From NCBI GenBank assembly GCA_033782935.1, contig JAWQEG010004824.1, forward strand, positions 1 through 64,000: a DNA stretch of 64,000 bases, given 5' to 3'. How positions within the stretch are numbered: the stretch's first letter is position 1; each line of letters starts with the position of its first letter. Source of the DNA: Petrolisthes cinctipes (Eukaryota; Arthropoda; Malacostraca; Decapoda; Porcellanidae). A program made the translations under genes and the position numbers. Under the pieces are notes generated by a model, which saw only the letters and a list, made by a program, of their open reading frames with translations, had not been told where the DNA came from and did not search any database. Shown here one piece after another: positions 9,825 to 23,529 of this stretch.

Positions 9825-10887
9825 CACGGGGCGTTTCACCGTACTGCTTCACTCAACTTGGCGTTTCGTCGGACCAACTTGGCCAACCTGAGGGACATTT
9901 CGCCCGACCAACCGCGCTCCCCAGATTTATTAAAATGTTATAAGGAGTTGCCCATTTCACCCAACCTACTCCAGAGTCAAAATATACTTTTTCCTTTGAT
10001 TTAAAATATTGTTAGCACTTAATAAAACTGAAATATAGACCATCATGCACAATTTATTACAAGAAACTGTGTACAGACGGCAAAAAATATTTCGTTACCA
10101 CCCCTGTGTTAATTTTAACATTGGTAAGCGCCATAGGATTGGTACTCTGCCGACTGGGCAGCTGTGCCTCGTGTCATCCAAGACATCCTGGACAGCTATC
10201 GTCTTTGCCCAGGCTGATAATATGCGGGCCGCAGCAGTGACAACTTTTTTATATGAAAAGTTTAGCTGATTTTAAATTTAATTTTGAGTGTTCAAGAATT
10301 ATTACTATTTTACTATTCATTAATAAACATAAGGAAATACGTTTAAGTATTTTAGAACAAGAAAAACTGTGAAATACTGAAAATAGTACTGGCTGAAAGA
10401 ACGACGTCATTCCTACTTCCCTGCCGATTAGACACTCGCGTCACACCTGACTCACCAGTCAGGCCTACGAATATTACATCACACTGTTAAAAGGATGGTA
10501 ACGAAACTTTTTTTGCCGACTGTGCATGATGATAAATATTTATACGATATATTTATTTAAGTCATATGACGCTGATATAATATTTGTTTACAAATCGCAG
10601 CATCATCGTGGATTCGGCGGCCACATTGGCCCACATTCTTCAAACCAGGACTATACTCTATAAATCCTGCTTCAAACCTCATTGACAACACAGAGACACG
10701 GTCAACACCTACTAGTATTATTATTTTGATATAGAGCCCCATCATTGTTGTTATTGTTCAACGAATCAGGAATCACGCGTGGCCGTGGATAGCGAACGCG
10801 TCTGTTTGAGGTGTTTTCAAGTCCGACGAACTAGTTGTATCAAATGACCATTTGGTTGGATCAAGCAGTCCGGTGAAACGCCCCGTG
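9825..10887. mobile_element. Non-autonomous inverted-repeat transposon (outer)
   Basis: The arms 9825-9849 (CACGGGGCGTTTCACCG...) and 10863-10887 are reverse complements over 25 bp with one mismatch. Inside the left arm the block G(G/A)C(G/A)TTTC(G/A)(C/T)C..ACC recurs several times over 100 bp (9829-9960), a subterminal repeat. The interior has no transposase and contains a second inverted-repeat element. The target-site duplication could not be fixed, so the superfamily is unassigned. Confidence 0.65.
10040..10535. mobile_element. Small inverted-repeat element nested in the outer one
   Basis: The left arm (about 10041-10105) carries CATCATGCAC then CGGCAAAAAATATTTCGTT. The right arm (about 10482-10535) is the reverse complement of CATCATGCACAGTCGGCAAA...TTTCGTTACCA. 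The left arm has about 22 extra bases between the two blocks. There is no coding capacity: the 74-codon ORF at 10045-10269 has no family resemblance. A MITE-like unit of unknown superfamily. Confidence 0.6.
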
Positions 10888-12546
<1,659 letters not shown>

Positions 12547-12575
12547 CGCCCCCACCAAAGAAAGAGTTTTCCTCT
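12547..12575 (-). other. Gypsy B polypurine tract candidate
   Basis: On the minus strand the bases directly before the 3' LTR read TTTGGTGGGGGCG, a G-rich tract at the position expected for plus-strand priming. Confidence 0.45.
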
Positions 12576-12638
12576 GGAAAATTCGTTCTTGGGTTTACAA
12601 AAGTTATGTACACCATGCAAAACTCAAAATAAAAACAT

Positions 12639-15600
12639 TTAACTTCTAGATAGACAATCGGCTATCACATTATCAACACCTCTTATATGATGTACGTCTA
12701 GGTGATACTGTTGGAGAAACAAACTCCAACGGGTAAGCCTTTGGTTCTTGGCCCCCAAACTGTTCAAATACTTCAGAGGGTGGTGGTCAGTGTACACCCT
12801 AAGTATTGGTCCAAATGCAGGTACATACACACACTTCAGCTCCTTCCGCAGCACTTTGATATGGCGTGGACCGACTCGGTAGGGCGGCAGCTTAACTGGC
12901 GTAGCCACGCCCACGTCCACGTCGTGTTGAGTCCAGTGAGTCCTCCCAGGAACACTGGCGAACACCTTGCCATAGGTTGACATCAACTTCCACAGCTGTG
13001 TCACTTGCTCGGGAGGTAAATGCGACACCTTGTCCTGTAGAGTGGTCTCTGCTTCCTCATTGTCCACCCAATTACACTCTTGGAATTCACAGGTTATCTC
13101 TGCCACATCATCATCATCTTCTTCCACAACCACAGCCACAACATGCTGTGTCGTCACTGGAGTCTTCAAAGGGCGGTAGTACGGCTTTAACATATTCACA
13201 TGGTACAACTGATGAGACCTCCGCCGATCGGGCGTCTTCACAAGATAGTCAGTCTCACCCAGCCTCTTCTCTACCACGTATGGACCTTGAAACTTGGCAG
13301 CCAGGGGTTGACCTTGAAGTGGCAGTAGCACCAACACTTCATCACCAACTTGGAACTCCCTCTATCTGGCCTTCCGATCATACCACTGTTTCATTTTCCC
13401 TTGGGCTTCCTCAAGGTTCTTCTTCGCCTCTTCTCTAGTGTCACTCAGACGGGTCTTGAACTCCAGGACGTATTGTAGAAGGTTCTTGCTGGTGTCGACG
13501 TCACTACTCCATGCCTCCTTGACAATGCTCAAAGGACCTCTGATATGGTGTGCGAAGACAAGCTCATTCGGAGAGAAACCCAGGCTCTCCTGCGGTACTT
13601 CCCTCATTGCAAACAGTAGGAAAGGAACACCCTTGTCCCAATCCTTGGTGTGTTCTAAGCAGTATTTCCGCATCATATTCTTCAGGGTCTGGTGGTATCT
13701 CTCCAAGGCACCCTGGGACTCTGGATGGTAAGCACTGCTTCTGACATGTTTTACTCCTAACTCTTCCAAAGTCTGCTGGAACAGGTTAGACAAAAAATTA
13801 GAACCCCTATCAGACTGTATCTCATTAGGTAACCCAAACTTAGTACAAAATCCTAACAATGCTTTCACAACAGCCTTAGCATTCATAGTTCTGAGGGGAA
13901 TCGCCTCAGGGTACCTAGTACAAGGGTCTAATATAGTAAGAAGGTACTGAAATCCAGTAGAAGTGGTAGGAAGTGGACCCACTATGTCTATAATTAATTT
14001 TGAGAAAGGTGGCCCAATAGCAGGGATGGGAATTAGGGGAGACTTAGATGGTTTCTGGTTAAGCCGTCCCACAACCTGGCATGTGTGACAACTCCTCACA
14101 TGCTGGTACACATCAGCCCTCATGGCAGGCCAGTAAAATTCTGCCCTAAGCCGTTCAAGTGTCTTCCTCACTCCTAGGTGGGCAGCAAATGGAATATCAT
14201 GAGCTAGCCTAATTAGTTCCTGCCTGCACACACTCGGCACAACTAACTGGTGTACATCCCTCAATCCCTCATCCACACTAGTATGAGGAGGTCTCCACCT
14301 CCTGTACAAAACTCCATCCTTCTCATATAAACATGATCCCTTTTCTTCCTCCATATTTTCAACTGCCAGGCTCCTTACCTCTTGGATACCTGGGTCACTA
14401 CCTTGCAAATCCTTAAATTTCTCAACATCGACACACTCTAAAGACAACTGCTCACTAGAGGCATCTGAAAAAAGATTAGTTAAAGAAAGGTCGTCCGGTG
14501 ATTCTCCATCACCGTCAACGTCCTCCACTGGTGGGTCGGAAGGAGTTACAACTGCCTCGGCTGCTTCCACACGCCGGCTCTCCTCCACCCTTGACATCGA
14601 TCGGGTCACGGCACATACAGGGAAGTTCATCTGGTCCTCATCCTCCACAACTTCGGCAGGTACAGGATCCTTGGTGATCACTGGGGCACTCACTTCCTTA
14701 CCCCTAACCAAATCATTCCCAAGTATTAGATCCACATTAGACTCGGGCAATGACTCCACCACTCCAACCTGTGCCGTCCCGTTAAATAACTTACAACTCA
14801 CCCTACACTCCACCAAAGGAACCGTCAGGGAGCCTCCTACTCCCCTGAGCAAAACAAAATCCTTGGACCTCACCTCAACATGTTTCGGTCTTACCCACAG
14901 AGTAATTGTAGAACCAGTGTCTCGGAGTATCTTAACAGGATGCTGGGATTCCCCCAGCTGGACCAACCCATCAGACCAATACGGAGCGTAACAATCCTCA
15001 GCCGCAGCATCCGTAGCTACCGACTGGACAACAGCTCCTGTAACGTCAGACATGGGAACAGCATCCACTGCACCCTTCCCTCCTTCTGAAAGAACTCTAT
15101 CTTTAGAAGTGGGCAAAACAGAGTTATCCCTACTATCATTTCGGGGCTCAGAAACTGTGACAATAGCCCTGTCACAAGAAACAAAATAGGTTGGCCTAAC
15201 AACTCCTGCCTTTCTCCAACATCTGTCTACAGTATGCCCTGTTTTGTGGCAATAAGTACATGTGAAAGTTCGTGTCCAAGGTTTGTGTGGAGTGCGTGTA
15301 GGTGTTTGTGCATGTGAGATACCTGGGGGACTGGGACTAGTGACATGAGTGCTTTTAGAATTCGGGGAGACATCGCTATCATATGTTTTATTATTGGTGG
15401 TTGGAGGGGGTCTATTGTGCCCTTTGTCTTTGGCTTTAAATTGCTTCCTGACTAAAACATAATCATCAGCATAAACTGCAGCTTCCTCAGCTGTCTTTAC
15501 TCTCTTATCACTTATAAACATCTGCAAATCTGGCTCCATCTGGCTCAGAAATTGCTCCAACTTAACCAACTCCTCCAACCTACAATAATTATCTTCTACC

Positions 15601-16490
15601 TTCTCACTTCTTATCCATGCTAGAAATAGGTCACTCTGATATTTCATAAATTCAGTCCATGTCTCATTAGGACGTTTCTTACTATTACGGTACTTCTGTC
15701 TGTAAGCTTCTGGTCTTAATTCATACGTCCTTAGTACTGCAAACTTTAATGTTTCATAATCCAAAGATTCCTGAAAACTGAGAGCATCAAATGCTCTTAA
15801 AGCTTTACCACAAAATACTGACTGTGCTAGCGTTGACCATCGTTCCTTCGGCCACCCACTACCCTCTGCTACTTTCTCAAACCTCTGGAAAAATTCAGCA
15901 ACATGGTCCTCATCAAACTTAGGAACCAACCTGTGCTGTTCTGATGACACACCCGACGCAACCGGTCGTCGTGGCTCATGGTCCACTTTATATTTCTCCA
16001 ACTCCAATTCCAGTCTCCTTTGTTCGAACTCTAACTTCCTTTGCTCTCTCTCAGACTCTAACCTCCTTTGCTCTCTCTCAAACTCCAACTGAGCCCTCCT
16101 TTCCTCTCTCTCAGACTCTAATTATAGCATACGGAACTCATGGTCACGCACAGCTTGGTCATTCCCAAATTGGTTATTCTGAACCACAGGGGATCCAAGC
16201 ACTTCAGAACGTACAGACCAGTCACTTACGACAGAAACGTTATCCTTCCTTTCAACAAAATCATACAAATCAGTGCTGCATAGATGGTGGCAAATCAGGT
16301 TAGCTAGTGGAAACGCGTTGGAACTCTCAAAGGCAAGTTCCAACTTCTGTGCAATTAGTAATAATTCCTCTCTCCTCAGTGCTCTTACTCTCTCGGGATT
16401 AGGACTTGAATTAATAAAATCTGCAGCATCCTGCTCAGAAGTGAGATGAAGTGGAGCACACTTTTCACTAGCCACACCCTGAGTCTCCAT
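12639..16490 (-). pseudogene. Gypsy B gag-protease-integrase polyprotein with RT deletion
   Basis: One frame of about 1,284 codons from ATG 16490 with two in-frame stops (TAA 16122-16124, TAG 13362-13364). Order: an N-terminal gag region containing RREELLLIAQKLEL; a heptad-like Glu/Arg repeat (EREQRRLE units, about 16000-16120); a capsid-like region; a zinc knuckle CTYCHKTGHTVDRC (about 15215-15260); protease with RDTGST (about 14905-14925) and LILGNDL; an integrase H2C2 finger ending CHTCQ; and an integrase core with D, D and E, the last two 35 residues apart (SDRGSNF near 13800, GALERY). The C-terminus holds QLYHVNMLKPYY, then the RT lead-in VKLPPYRVGP, and jumps near 12840 to the RNase H end YTDHHPLKYL...ADCLSRS. 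RT with its DD motif is absent. Confidence 0.88.
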
Positions 16491-16597
16491 TGCTCACTAA
16501 CTATTAGGCAAGGTACACAAAAAATGGAAAAATGCAATGCAAGAAAAAAATATGCAACAGTAATGCAATGATAGTACACAAGTCTCAGTTCAGCAAA

Positions 16598-16630
16598 AAT
16601 TGGAAATCCTGGCGAGGTCGCCAATTTATA
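16598..16630 (-). other. Gypsy B primer-binding-site candidate
   Basis: On the minus strand, just after the 5' LTR end TAACA and a short TATAAAT spacer, comes TGGCGACCTCGCCAGGAT. TGGCGACC-type sites at this place are typical of tRNA-primed Gypsy elements. The tRNA species is not assigned. Confidence 0.5.
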
Positions 16631-17831
16631 TGTTACGGACGGAGGGTAGAGATACAGTACAGTACTAGTCACTAGACTAGACTTACTCCAAAGTTAGCTA
16701 TCAACAGAATAAAGTAGCACTGGGTGGCAGGTATCTGACTATTAAAGTTATGAAGAATAAGTAAAAGTACAAACCCAGCCTATATGAAAGATTGCTAACT
16801 TAACCCTAAAGAGACCGTCCATACATATACCCAGGTTCGGGTACAATGAATAAAAGATGATAGAGAAACTACTCTGATTTTCTATAATATATAATGACAA
16901 TATGAATAAACACAAAGACATACAATTAACACTGAAAGAATTAATAAATGAAATCAGGATTCCCAACTATGACAGAACGTGAGACAGAGCTCCCAAAATA
17001 TATATAATACACTTGCAATAATCACACAACAACTCACTACCACTGTGCCATCACTTCAATAACACAAGGCTCTAGGCACACACGTAAGCACAGAATTAGT
17101 CTATCAATAATATTAGCACTTCACTGGCATATATGGTAAATAAACATCAATGCATCACACACATGTAATAATATAATAATAAAATATCAATACCCAAATA
17201 TATAATAGTAATAGTAATAGTAATAGTAATAATAATAGTAATAGTAATACGAGAATGACCCCTAAGTTACTGTGAGAAGAAAGTAGAAGTAAAAACAATT
17301 ATACTTAACAAAATACGTCTGCGAGTCTCCTCCCGAATCTCACCACACTCAATCACTTACAAAACACAAACATGCTCGCTGTCCCAGTCTCCAAAGATAT
17401 CTAAGCTAACAAGGCCTAAGCCTCGCCCTTATATACCATCGGCTCGACAAAGAAGAGCGAGCAGGTTACAACAGAGTTAGAGGAGCGTCTCCGAACTCTT
17501 CGTTAACACAGACTTAGACACATGACACTCATACGTTCCCTCCCGAGAAATTATGGTAAGTCCCAAGCAATGAAAACGGACACTCATCACGCCAGTTGCG
17601 AGAGAAGGCGAGAGAAAGCGTACGAATCTAGAGAACATAGCTGGCCATGACATACCCGACCTTTCGACACCGACACTTAAAGAAAATGGAATAATAAGTG
17701 AATTAAATATCGCACACAACACATCTGGGTGTGAGCTACTGCTACCACACTCACAACCACATCCACAGTCACTGTCAAAAATAGATAGCAACACTTATAA
17801 ATGAATAATAATAATTCAGACACACATAACA
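16631..17831 (-). repeat. Gypsy B 5' LTR
   Basis: 1201 bp, starting TGTTACGGAC and ending ATAACA on the plus strand, so the terminal TGTTA/TAACA inverted repeat is intact here. It contains a short (TAG/TAA)n tract, about 17204-17250, also present in the other LTR. It lies upstream of gag on the minus strand. Confidence 0.93.
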
Positions 17832-18059
17832 ATATATATATATATATATATATGATTTAATGAAAGTGATAGCATGGTTGGCGCTGTGTATTTTTCTAAG
17901 CCGGTTTGCCTTGTTGGGTAGGATAGTCTTCTGTTCTTGTGGTAGGTCGTTGATGACTTCTCCATAGCTGTTTCTTCCTCCTTCCATTGCATTTTCTACT
18001 AGATCGCGATTTCGGAATTTCTGATCCCTTCTTCAGTGGTGTGATGGTGTGTTCTTTAC

Positions 18060-18112
18060 TCTGAGGTGTCCTTCAGTGGAATTGCCGTGGCTTGCGTGCT
18101 TCTTGGAAGAAA
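18060..18112 (+). pseudogene. I-clade LINE endonuclease start, scrap
   Basis: The plus strand encodes VLQWNCRGLRASWKK, matching nearly base for base the endonuclease start of the large I-clade LINE on the minus strand near 63245-63285. Q-W-N-C-R-G-L is the conserved N-terminal EN block of I-clade LINEs. Similarity ends after about 50 bp. Confidence 0.65.
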
Positions 18113-18239
18113 TCAATAGAGTGAATGTTTTAAAAAGTATGTTTTCTTTATGTAATCTATTTAAAACTTATTCATAAACGTAGTTTCATTTATAACAGTA
18201 GCCTCGGTAAAATACCCGCCTCCTCCATATAGCAGACAG

Positions 18240-18470
18240 TTCCCCCTCCTGGTCTCCCGGCATACTCCCTAGGCACCGAGGATAGACGGCAAGTTTCATT
18301 CACCTCTCGATGCCCAGAAAGATGCCCGGCGTCTCAGAACTCTAAGACAGGGACACTCCATTAAGAGGTGCCGAAAATGTCAAAGGGACCCGACAATCAT
18401 AGCATAAAGGAGGGCTGCCTTCTCCATTAAAATTCCGTGTGTCAGTGTCGTGTCCCTGCTGCTTATCATG
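18240..18470 (-). pseudogene. I-clade LINE C-terminal zinc-finger scrap
   Basis: The minus strand reads, with frame changes, DTTLTHGILM, then GSPPLCYDCRVPLTF, then RHLLMECPCLRVLRRR. This is the C-terminal CCHC-like segment found after RNase H in the I-clade LINE at 24100-24240 of this window (QPHCDECLIPLTVRHMLVEC). It is a decayed 3' end. Confidence 0.65.
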
Positions 18471-18794
18471 TCATCATATCATACACCAATCTCCGCCTTG
18501 ATCTGTCTCCCCATAGATGTCCACCTCTCTTGCCAACAACCCCATTATGGTGTAGGAGTAAATGATACTTATATGTGTGTGAAGATCAAGGATTGTCTGT
18601 GGATATATCATGGTTCAAATATAGTCTCATCTACATGTATCCATAGACAAGCGGTGTAGGTGGGACAGGAGTCAGGGTTGCCAGGTGGCGGCGTTTTTGC
18701 ATATTTCGTGAAATTTGGCTGAGAGCAGCTTTGTTTGGCCGATAAAATGGAAACTTTTACTGGGAAACCTTCAGTTCCAAGGCAATTACTGTAC

Positions 18795-19010
18795 GTACAG
18801 CCACAATCAAATAACCACCGACACTTTCATTCCGTCGTAGTAAATATCTTGGTAATAAAGAACAACACGTGTATGATTTTGCAGCAACTCATAATAATAA
18901 TTGAGGGGGTTGAGTTGACATAAGGTGTTGTATGATTATATTTTGATATGATACTGATTCATTTGCATGATGGAAGGAAAGTGTCGTTGGTTATTTGATT
19001 GTGGCTGTAC
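18795..19010. repeat. Inverted-repeat (MITE-like) element
   Basis: The arms 18795-18833 and 18972-19010 are reverse complements over 39 bp with 2 mismatches (GTACAGCCACAATCAAATAA...). There are 138 bp of spacer with no ORF. TACAGTAC-rich sequence follows the right arm (19011-19050). Transposon type unassigned. Confidence 0.65.
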
Positions 19011-19049
19011 TATACATTAAAGTACAGTACCGGTACATTAAAGTACTGT

Positions 19050-20680
19050 ACATTAAAGACCAGAAGGATTTAGCAGATGATTATCTTGAATACTTCAACT
19101 AATATCTTAAATTTCTTATAACAGGAGTCTTATTTATTTATTTATTAAGCTACTGTAGTTATATTCTGCTGTGGTGTCATAATTTTCTTAGTGTATGATT
19201 TTATAATTATTTTATTATTGTTGTTGTTCTGTACTACATAATATATTATTTTCACATTTGGCCAAATATTTCTGAACGTTTGCCAGAACTATTAAATATT
19301 TGGTCAATTTGACTCTGGGGTTAGACAAAATGTGGCCATGAACTCTTATCGAACACCTGGCAATTCTGACAAGAGCACTGCTTGATCTCATGTTAACTGA
19401 AAGGAGAGTGCAGGGGAGACTGATAGAGAAGACTTGGACTAGGTATTTCTGACAACTATAAATTCGTGGCACATGTCAAGATAAAGGGAAAGATGAGGAG
19501 CTTGAGGGGAAAGAAAGAAAGAAAAGTAAGTAATAAAAGCCTGTAAAATTAACAATTAAGAGGTACGAGTAATGAGAAGCTACTAGGAAATTATTAGGAG
19601 TGAGTGGGACAGAGGAAGTAGGCAGTGTAAAAGAAAAAAAGGAGAGAATTTAAGATGGCAGAAAAGCCTAGGATACACATGGGCGAATAAGCTCCCGACA
19701 GTGTAAAGAATAAGCGAAATGTCAAAACTCGGGAGCATAGAAGGGGAATTTTAGTGTTCTCTATATGATGCGACACTTCGTTTCAATTACCACTAATAAC
19801 TACTAGTCTACCGACGGTAAACCACGAATGATCTGGAGCAGACATAAGAATCAAGGAGTCTCCTGCGAATTTTGAATTTTTAGTTTGCTTTGGTCATTTT
19901 ACGTTTTTTTTTTTTTCCGGGGTATGACGGCGGTTAACCCTGGATTATCCACAGTTAGCATAGGTTTTTCGATAACGGTACGGCGGATCAACCGTCGGTA
20001 ACTCTGCGAAAAGATTAACAGTTCTCAAATCACACTATTTCCGTCATCTCACACTAAATTCTTCACATCATTCCCTCTTCCCTCCTCTCACATGGCTCTC
20101 CTCACCTTTCACAAACTACTCTCACCTCTCACATTCTTCCCTCACCTCAAACACTACATATTTAACCTCACATTATTTTCCTCTTCTCATAGTACTTACC
20201 TCATCTCTCACTGCTTCCCTCGCCTTTCACACTTTTTCCTCACCTCTGACTCTTTTACACCACACACCTTTCCCTCTTTTCTGGACTGTGAAATTGGCCC
20301 TTAATGCTGGTAAAACCATGTCACGAAACAGATTTCGTTATTAAAAACAAACAGGCGAATTATTATTGGAGGTCGTTGGAATTTCGGAAGCAGGAAAAAC
20401 AGCTGACGATTTAAATTCACCGTGTTTGCACCCTCTCTCTTTATTTTTATTCTTATTTTATTTGAGGTAAATCTACGAATATTATATGATCTCTATGTCT
20501 TCATTATTCTTGCAATCCATGTACAGTGTAAATAATCATATATATGTTTATCTATTCATACATCAAAATCATAAATGAATGTGATGAAATGTACAGCTCA
20601 CATCCAATAAGGCGCTGCTGTGTGATTGGTTGAAAGGCCACGAGAGGGAGGAGGCGGGGATCAAGATAAATAAAATGCAC
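19050..20680. other. Non-coding stretch
   Basis: AT-rich DNA with a TTATTTATT run (about 19130), a T-tract (19907-19918), a short inverted pair ACCGACGGT/ACCGTCGGT (19811 and 19989) and a CT/CA-rich block (20030-20280). No supported gene. Confidence 0.5.
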
Positions 20681-20684
20681 GGTA

Positions 20685-20840
20685 AATTGTATCACAGAAG
20701 TTTGGGGGAGCCTCGCAAGCGAGAGATCTCGGGTTCGATTCCCGAGTCTGGATCTGTTGAAAAATTTTCCCAGCTCCCTATGTCCCTGTTCACCTAGCAG
20801 TAATTACGTAGGTACCCGATTGTAAGAGCAAGGATTGCAA
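20685..20840 (+). mobile_element. tRNA-derived SINE fragment
   Basis: A B-box-like sequence GGGTTCGATTCCC (20731-20743) lies in a partial acceptor-arm context. About 40 bp later comes the body CCTGTTCACCTAGCAGTAA followed by AGGTACC. A tRNA-related head followed by this body is the structure of SINEs I associate with decapod genomes (from memory, not searched). The A box is weak and the 3' end is not clear. It is not a tRNA gene because no cloverleaf closes. Confidence 0.6.
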
Positions 20841-20844
20841 CTTT

Positions 20845-22300
20845 GTTGGGTGAGGGAAGATGTGTTGATGTAACAAGACTGACTGACTTAATGACCAACA
20901 CCGTGAGTCGATAGGCATAAAGCCAAAAATCTTCTTCACAGAACATGAACATACATCCCACCATAGACAGAGACCGCTCGGAACCATGTTCTTTTCATGT
21001 TCGCTAGAATACAGTCCATAATAGGACAGGAGGTGTGTGCGAGATACGTATTAATAAAGCAAAAAACTATATATATTTTTTTCTTATCCCTAAGTAAATC
21101 TGTTCGGCTCAGTCGAATAAAAGTCTTTCATTTATAATAATGACCATGGATGATAATGATTACTCCTACCTATGCCACATAAAGAAATGTGACTCGTTGG
21201 GTCTCCGGATATGCAGTGATATTAACTCTAAATATACACTTTGAGGTCATGTTACACGAGAAGGACAGTAACGTATATTTACTTTTAAATGGTAACTGAG
21301 TCGACGTAGCTGATAAACGGTGTGTCTGTGCTCTTACTCTGTCCTCTTCTGTTCCCCCCCTCCCATCTCCTCCAGCGCACCCCCCCCCCCTCTGAAGGGA
21401 GGGACAAGAAAGGCAGAAACCTTTCTCAGTCAATCATACAGCCCTTGTTAGCCTGGACTACAGGTCTGAAGCAGACGACGCGATTTGAGAAGATTCAAGC
21501 TTGAATCTCTAGGTGGGTATGTGTAGAAGTGACAACGTCGCTCCTCTGACCTGTCAAACCTCGACCTCACTCCTCTCTCACTACCTTTTCCCTCCCTTCC
21601 TTACTTTCTTCCTTTCCTACGTGTACTCTCCTTTTCTCTCTTATTCATCTGTTTATCTATCTTTCTAATAATCTCAGTCATTCTCCTATCCCAGTTATCT
21701 CTCATTCATTCATTTCTATCAATGTCGAGGAAGAACAGTAAGGTATGGAGCGACAGAGAAAAAAAAAGAAGGGAAGAAGGAAAAGAGTTTAAAGTGAGTA
21801 AGTCACAATAGAGGAACTGAAATTCTACCATTTCCTTTCTTCATTTCCTCTTCCTCCCTTCCTTTCTTTTTTCCTCTCCTATCTATTAGGATAAGCACGG
21901 CAGACCTAAGGAGTAGCCCGTCTCCCCTCCCTTCCTACACCTGTATTCTGTCCTAGCCTTTCCTTCATTTACTTTCCTCATACACGTAATCTCTCTCTCT
22001 CTCCTCTCTCTTTTACCTCCCCATTCCCCACCCGAATCTCTTCTGCTCCCGTCCCCTCTTCACACTTTTGAAATGCATATTGTTAATCTGTCTGTTCCAA
22101 CTAACTATCTGAGAGAGAGAGAGAGAGAGAGAGAGAGGTGGTTATCGTCACACCAGACATACAGATGAACACACACCCTGGACCCTGCAAACACTTGGAC
22201 CTGACTTAGTTCCCGCTACCTTCCCGCTTTCTCTTCATTGCATGTGTCTTTCTTTCCTAATTTTTATTATGTTCCATACATTTCCCTCCTTTTCTAGTAT
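20845..22300. other. Non-coding, pyrimidine-rich tracts
   Basis: Includes C-runs at 21353-21390, CT-rich DNA at 21540-22070 and a (GA)n tract at 22110-22137. No supported gene. Confidence 0.5.
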
Positions 22301-22309
22301 TGTCGCACT

Positions 22310-22755
22310 CACATGGAAAAGGGACAAAAGACATGCTGTGAGCGAGAGAATATGAGGTGGGGAAAAATGGATGAAAGTGTATGACAAAAAAATAAAAAAC
22401 AGAAATATGCAATCGACTGTAACGAGAGAGTAATCAGGTCCAGGTGCAGTGGTCACGCGTGAAAACACACGTGTGTGTGGGTAAGTCATGATGCATATGG
22501 AATGCACATTCACACTCCCATGTTGAACCTGCAGCTGTCCACAGTCTCCTATTAATCAATTCAACAGTCAATGCGACCAGAGAAAGGGGGAGGGATTTAT
22601 TAATTAATGGAATGTTTCTTCCTTCATTCCCTACACCCCTTCTTCTTCCCCATGCACACACACGAAAACACGTGTATTTCTTTGTCATACACTTTCATCC
22701 CCTTTTCCCCATCTCATATTCTGTCACTCACGGTATGTCTTATGTCCCTTTTCCT
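22310..22755. repeat. Foldback element with 70-bp arms
   Basis: 22316-22386 (AAAAGGGACAAAAGACATG...) is the imperfect reverse complement of 22681-22752. A second inner pair (about 22456-22482 and 22640-22672) shares GAAAACAC.CGTGT and GTGTGTG. The interior has no gene. Confidence 0.6.
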
Positions 22756-23131
22756 TTCATGTTTCTATTATTAACTGATAATTGAAAAAGTGAGGATAAA
22801 AACTATGAGTTATGTGTTCACTTTCTTCACTAGCCACTACGCCAACTTCCCAAACACTCTCTACACCTCATCCTCTCCTTTTCACCACCTTACCCTTCCC
22901 CCTCATTTTCTTTCTCTCTGATGGCAGATGTGAATGGTAGATTGAAACAGATGAAGAAAGGAAAGGAAAGGAAATGGAACAAGAATGAGGGAAAAAAGAG
23001 AAAGATAAAAGGCGTGGTATAAGAAAGGAGAGAGAGGTTTAATGAAGTAGCGACGGGCAGGAGAGGGAGAGAAAGAGGATTGTTTGTAGGGAATGAAGGA
23101 AGAAACATTCCCTGAATAATTAATATATTAA

Positions 23132-23418
<287 letters not shown>

Positions 23419-23529
23419 GGGCACTACCTAACCGTGGGGCAGAGAGTAGTCTCAGGTCACTACGTTTGACAAATTGACAGATCCCAGGTGCGATGGTGTC
23501 ACATCTACATTTAGGGGCCGAGAAGGTGG

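Noticed and set aside
20731..20743. GGTTCGATTCC as a tRNA gene
   Set aside because: Only a B box is convincing; no cloverleaf or A box closes. It fits a SINE better.
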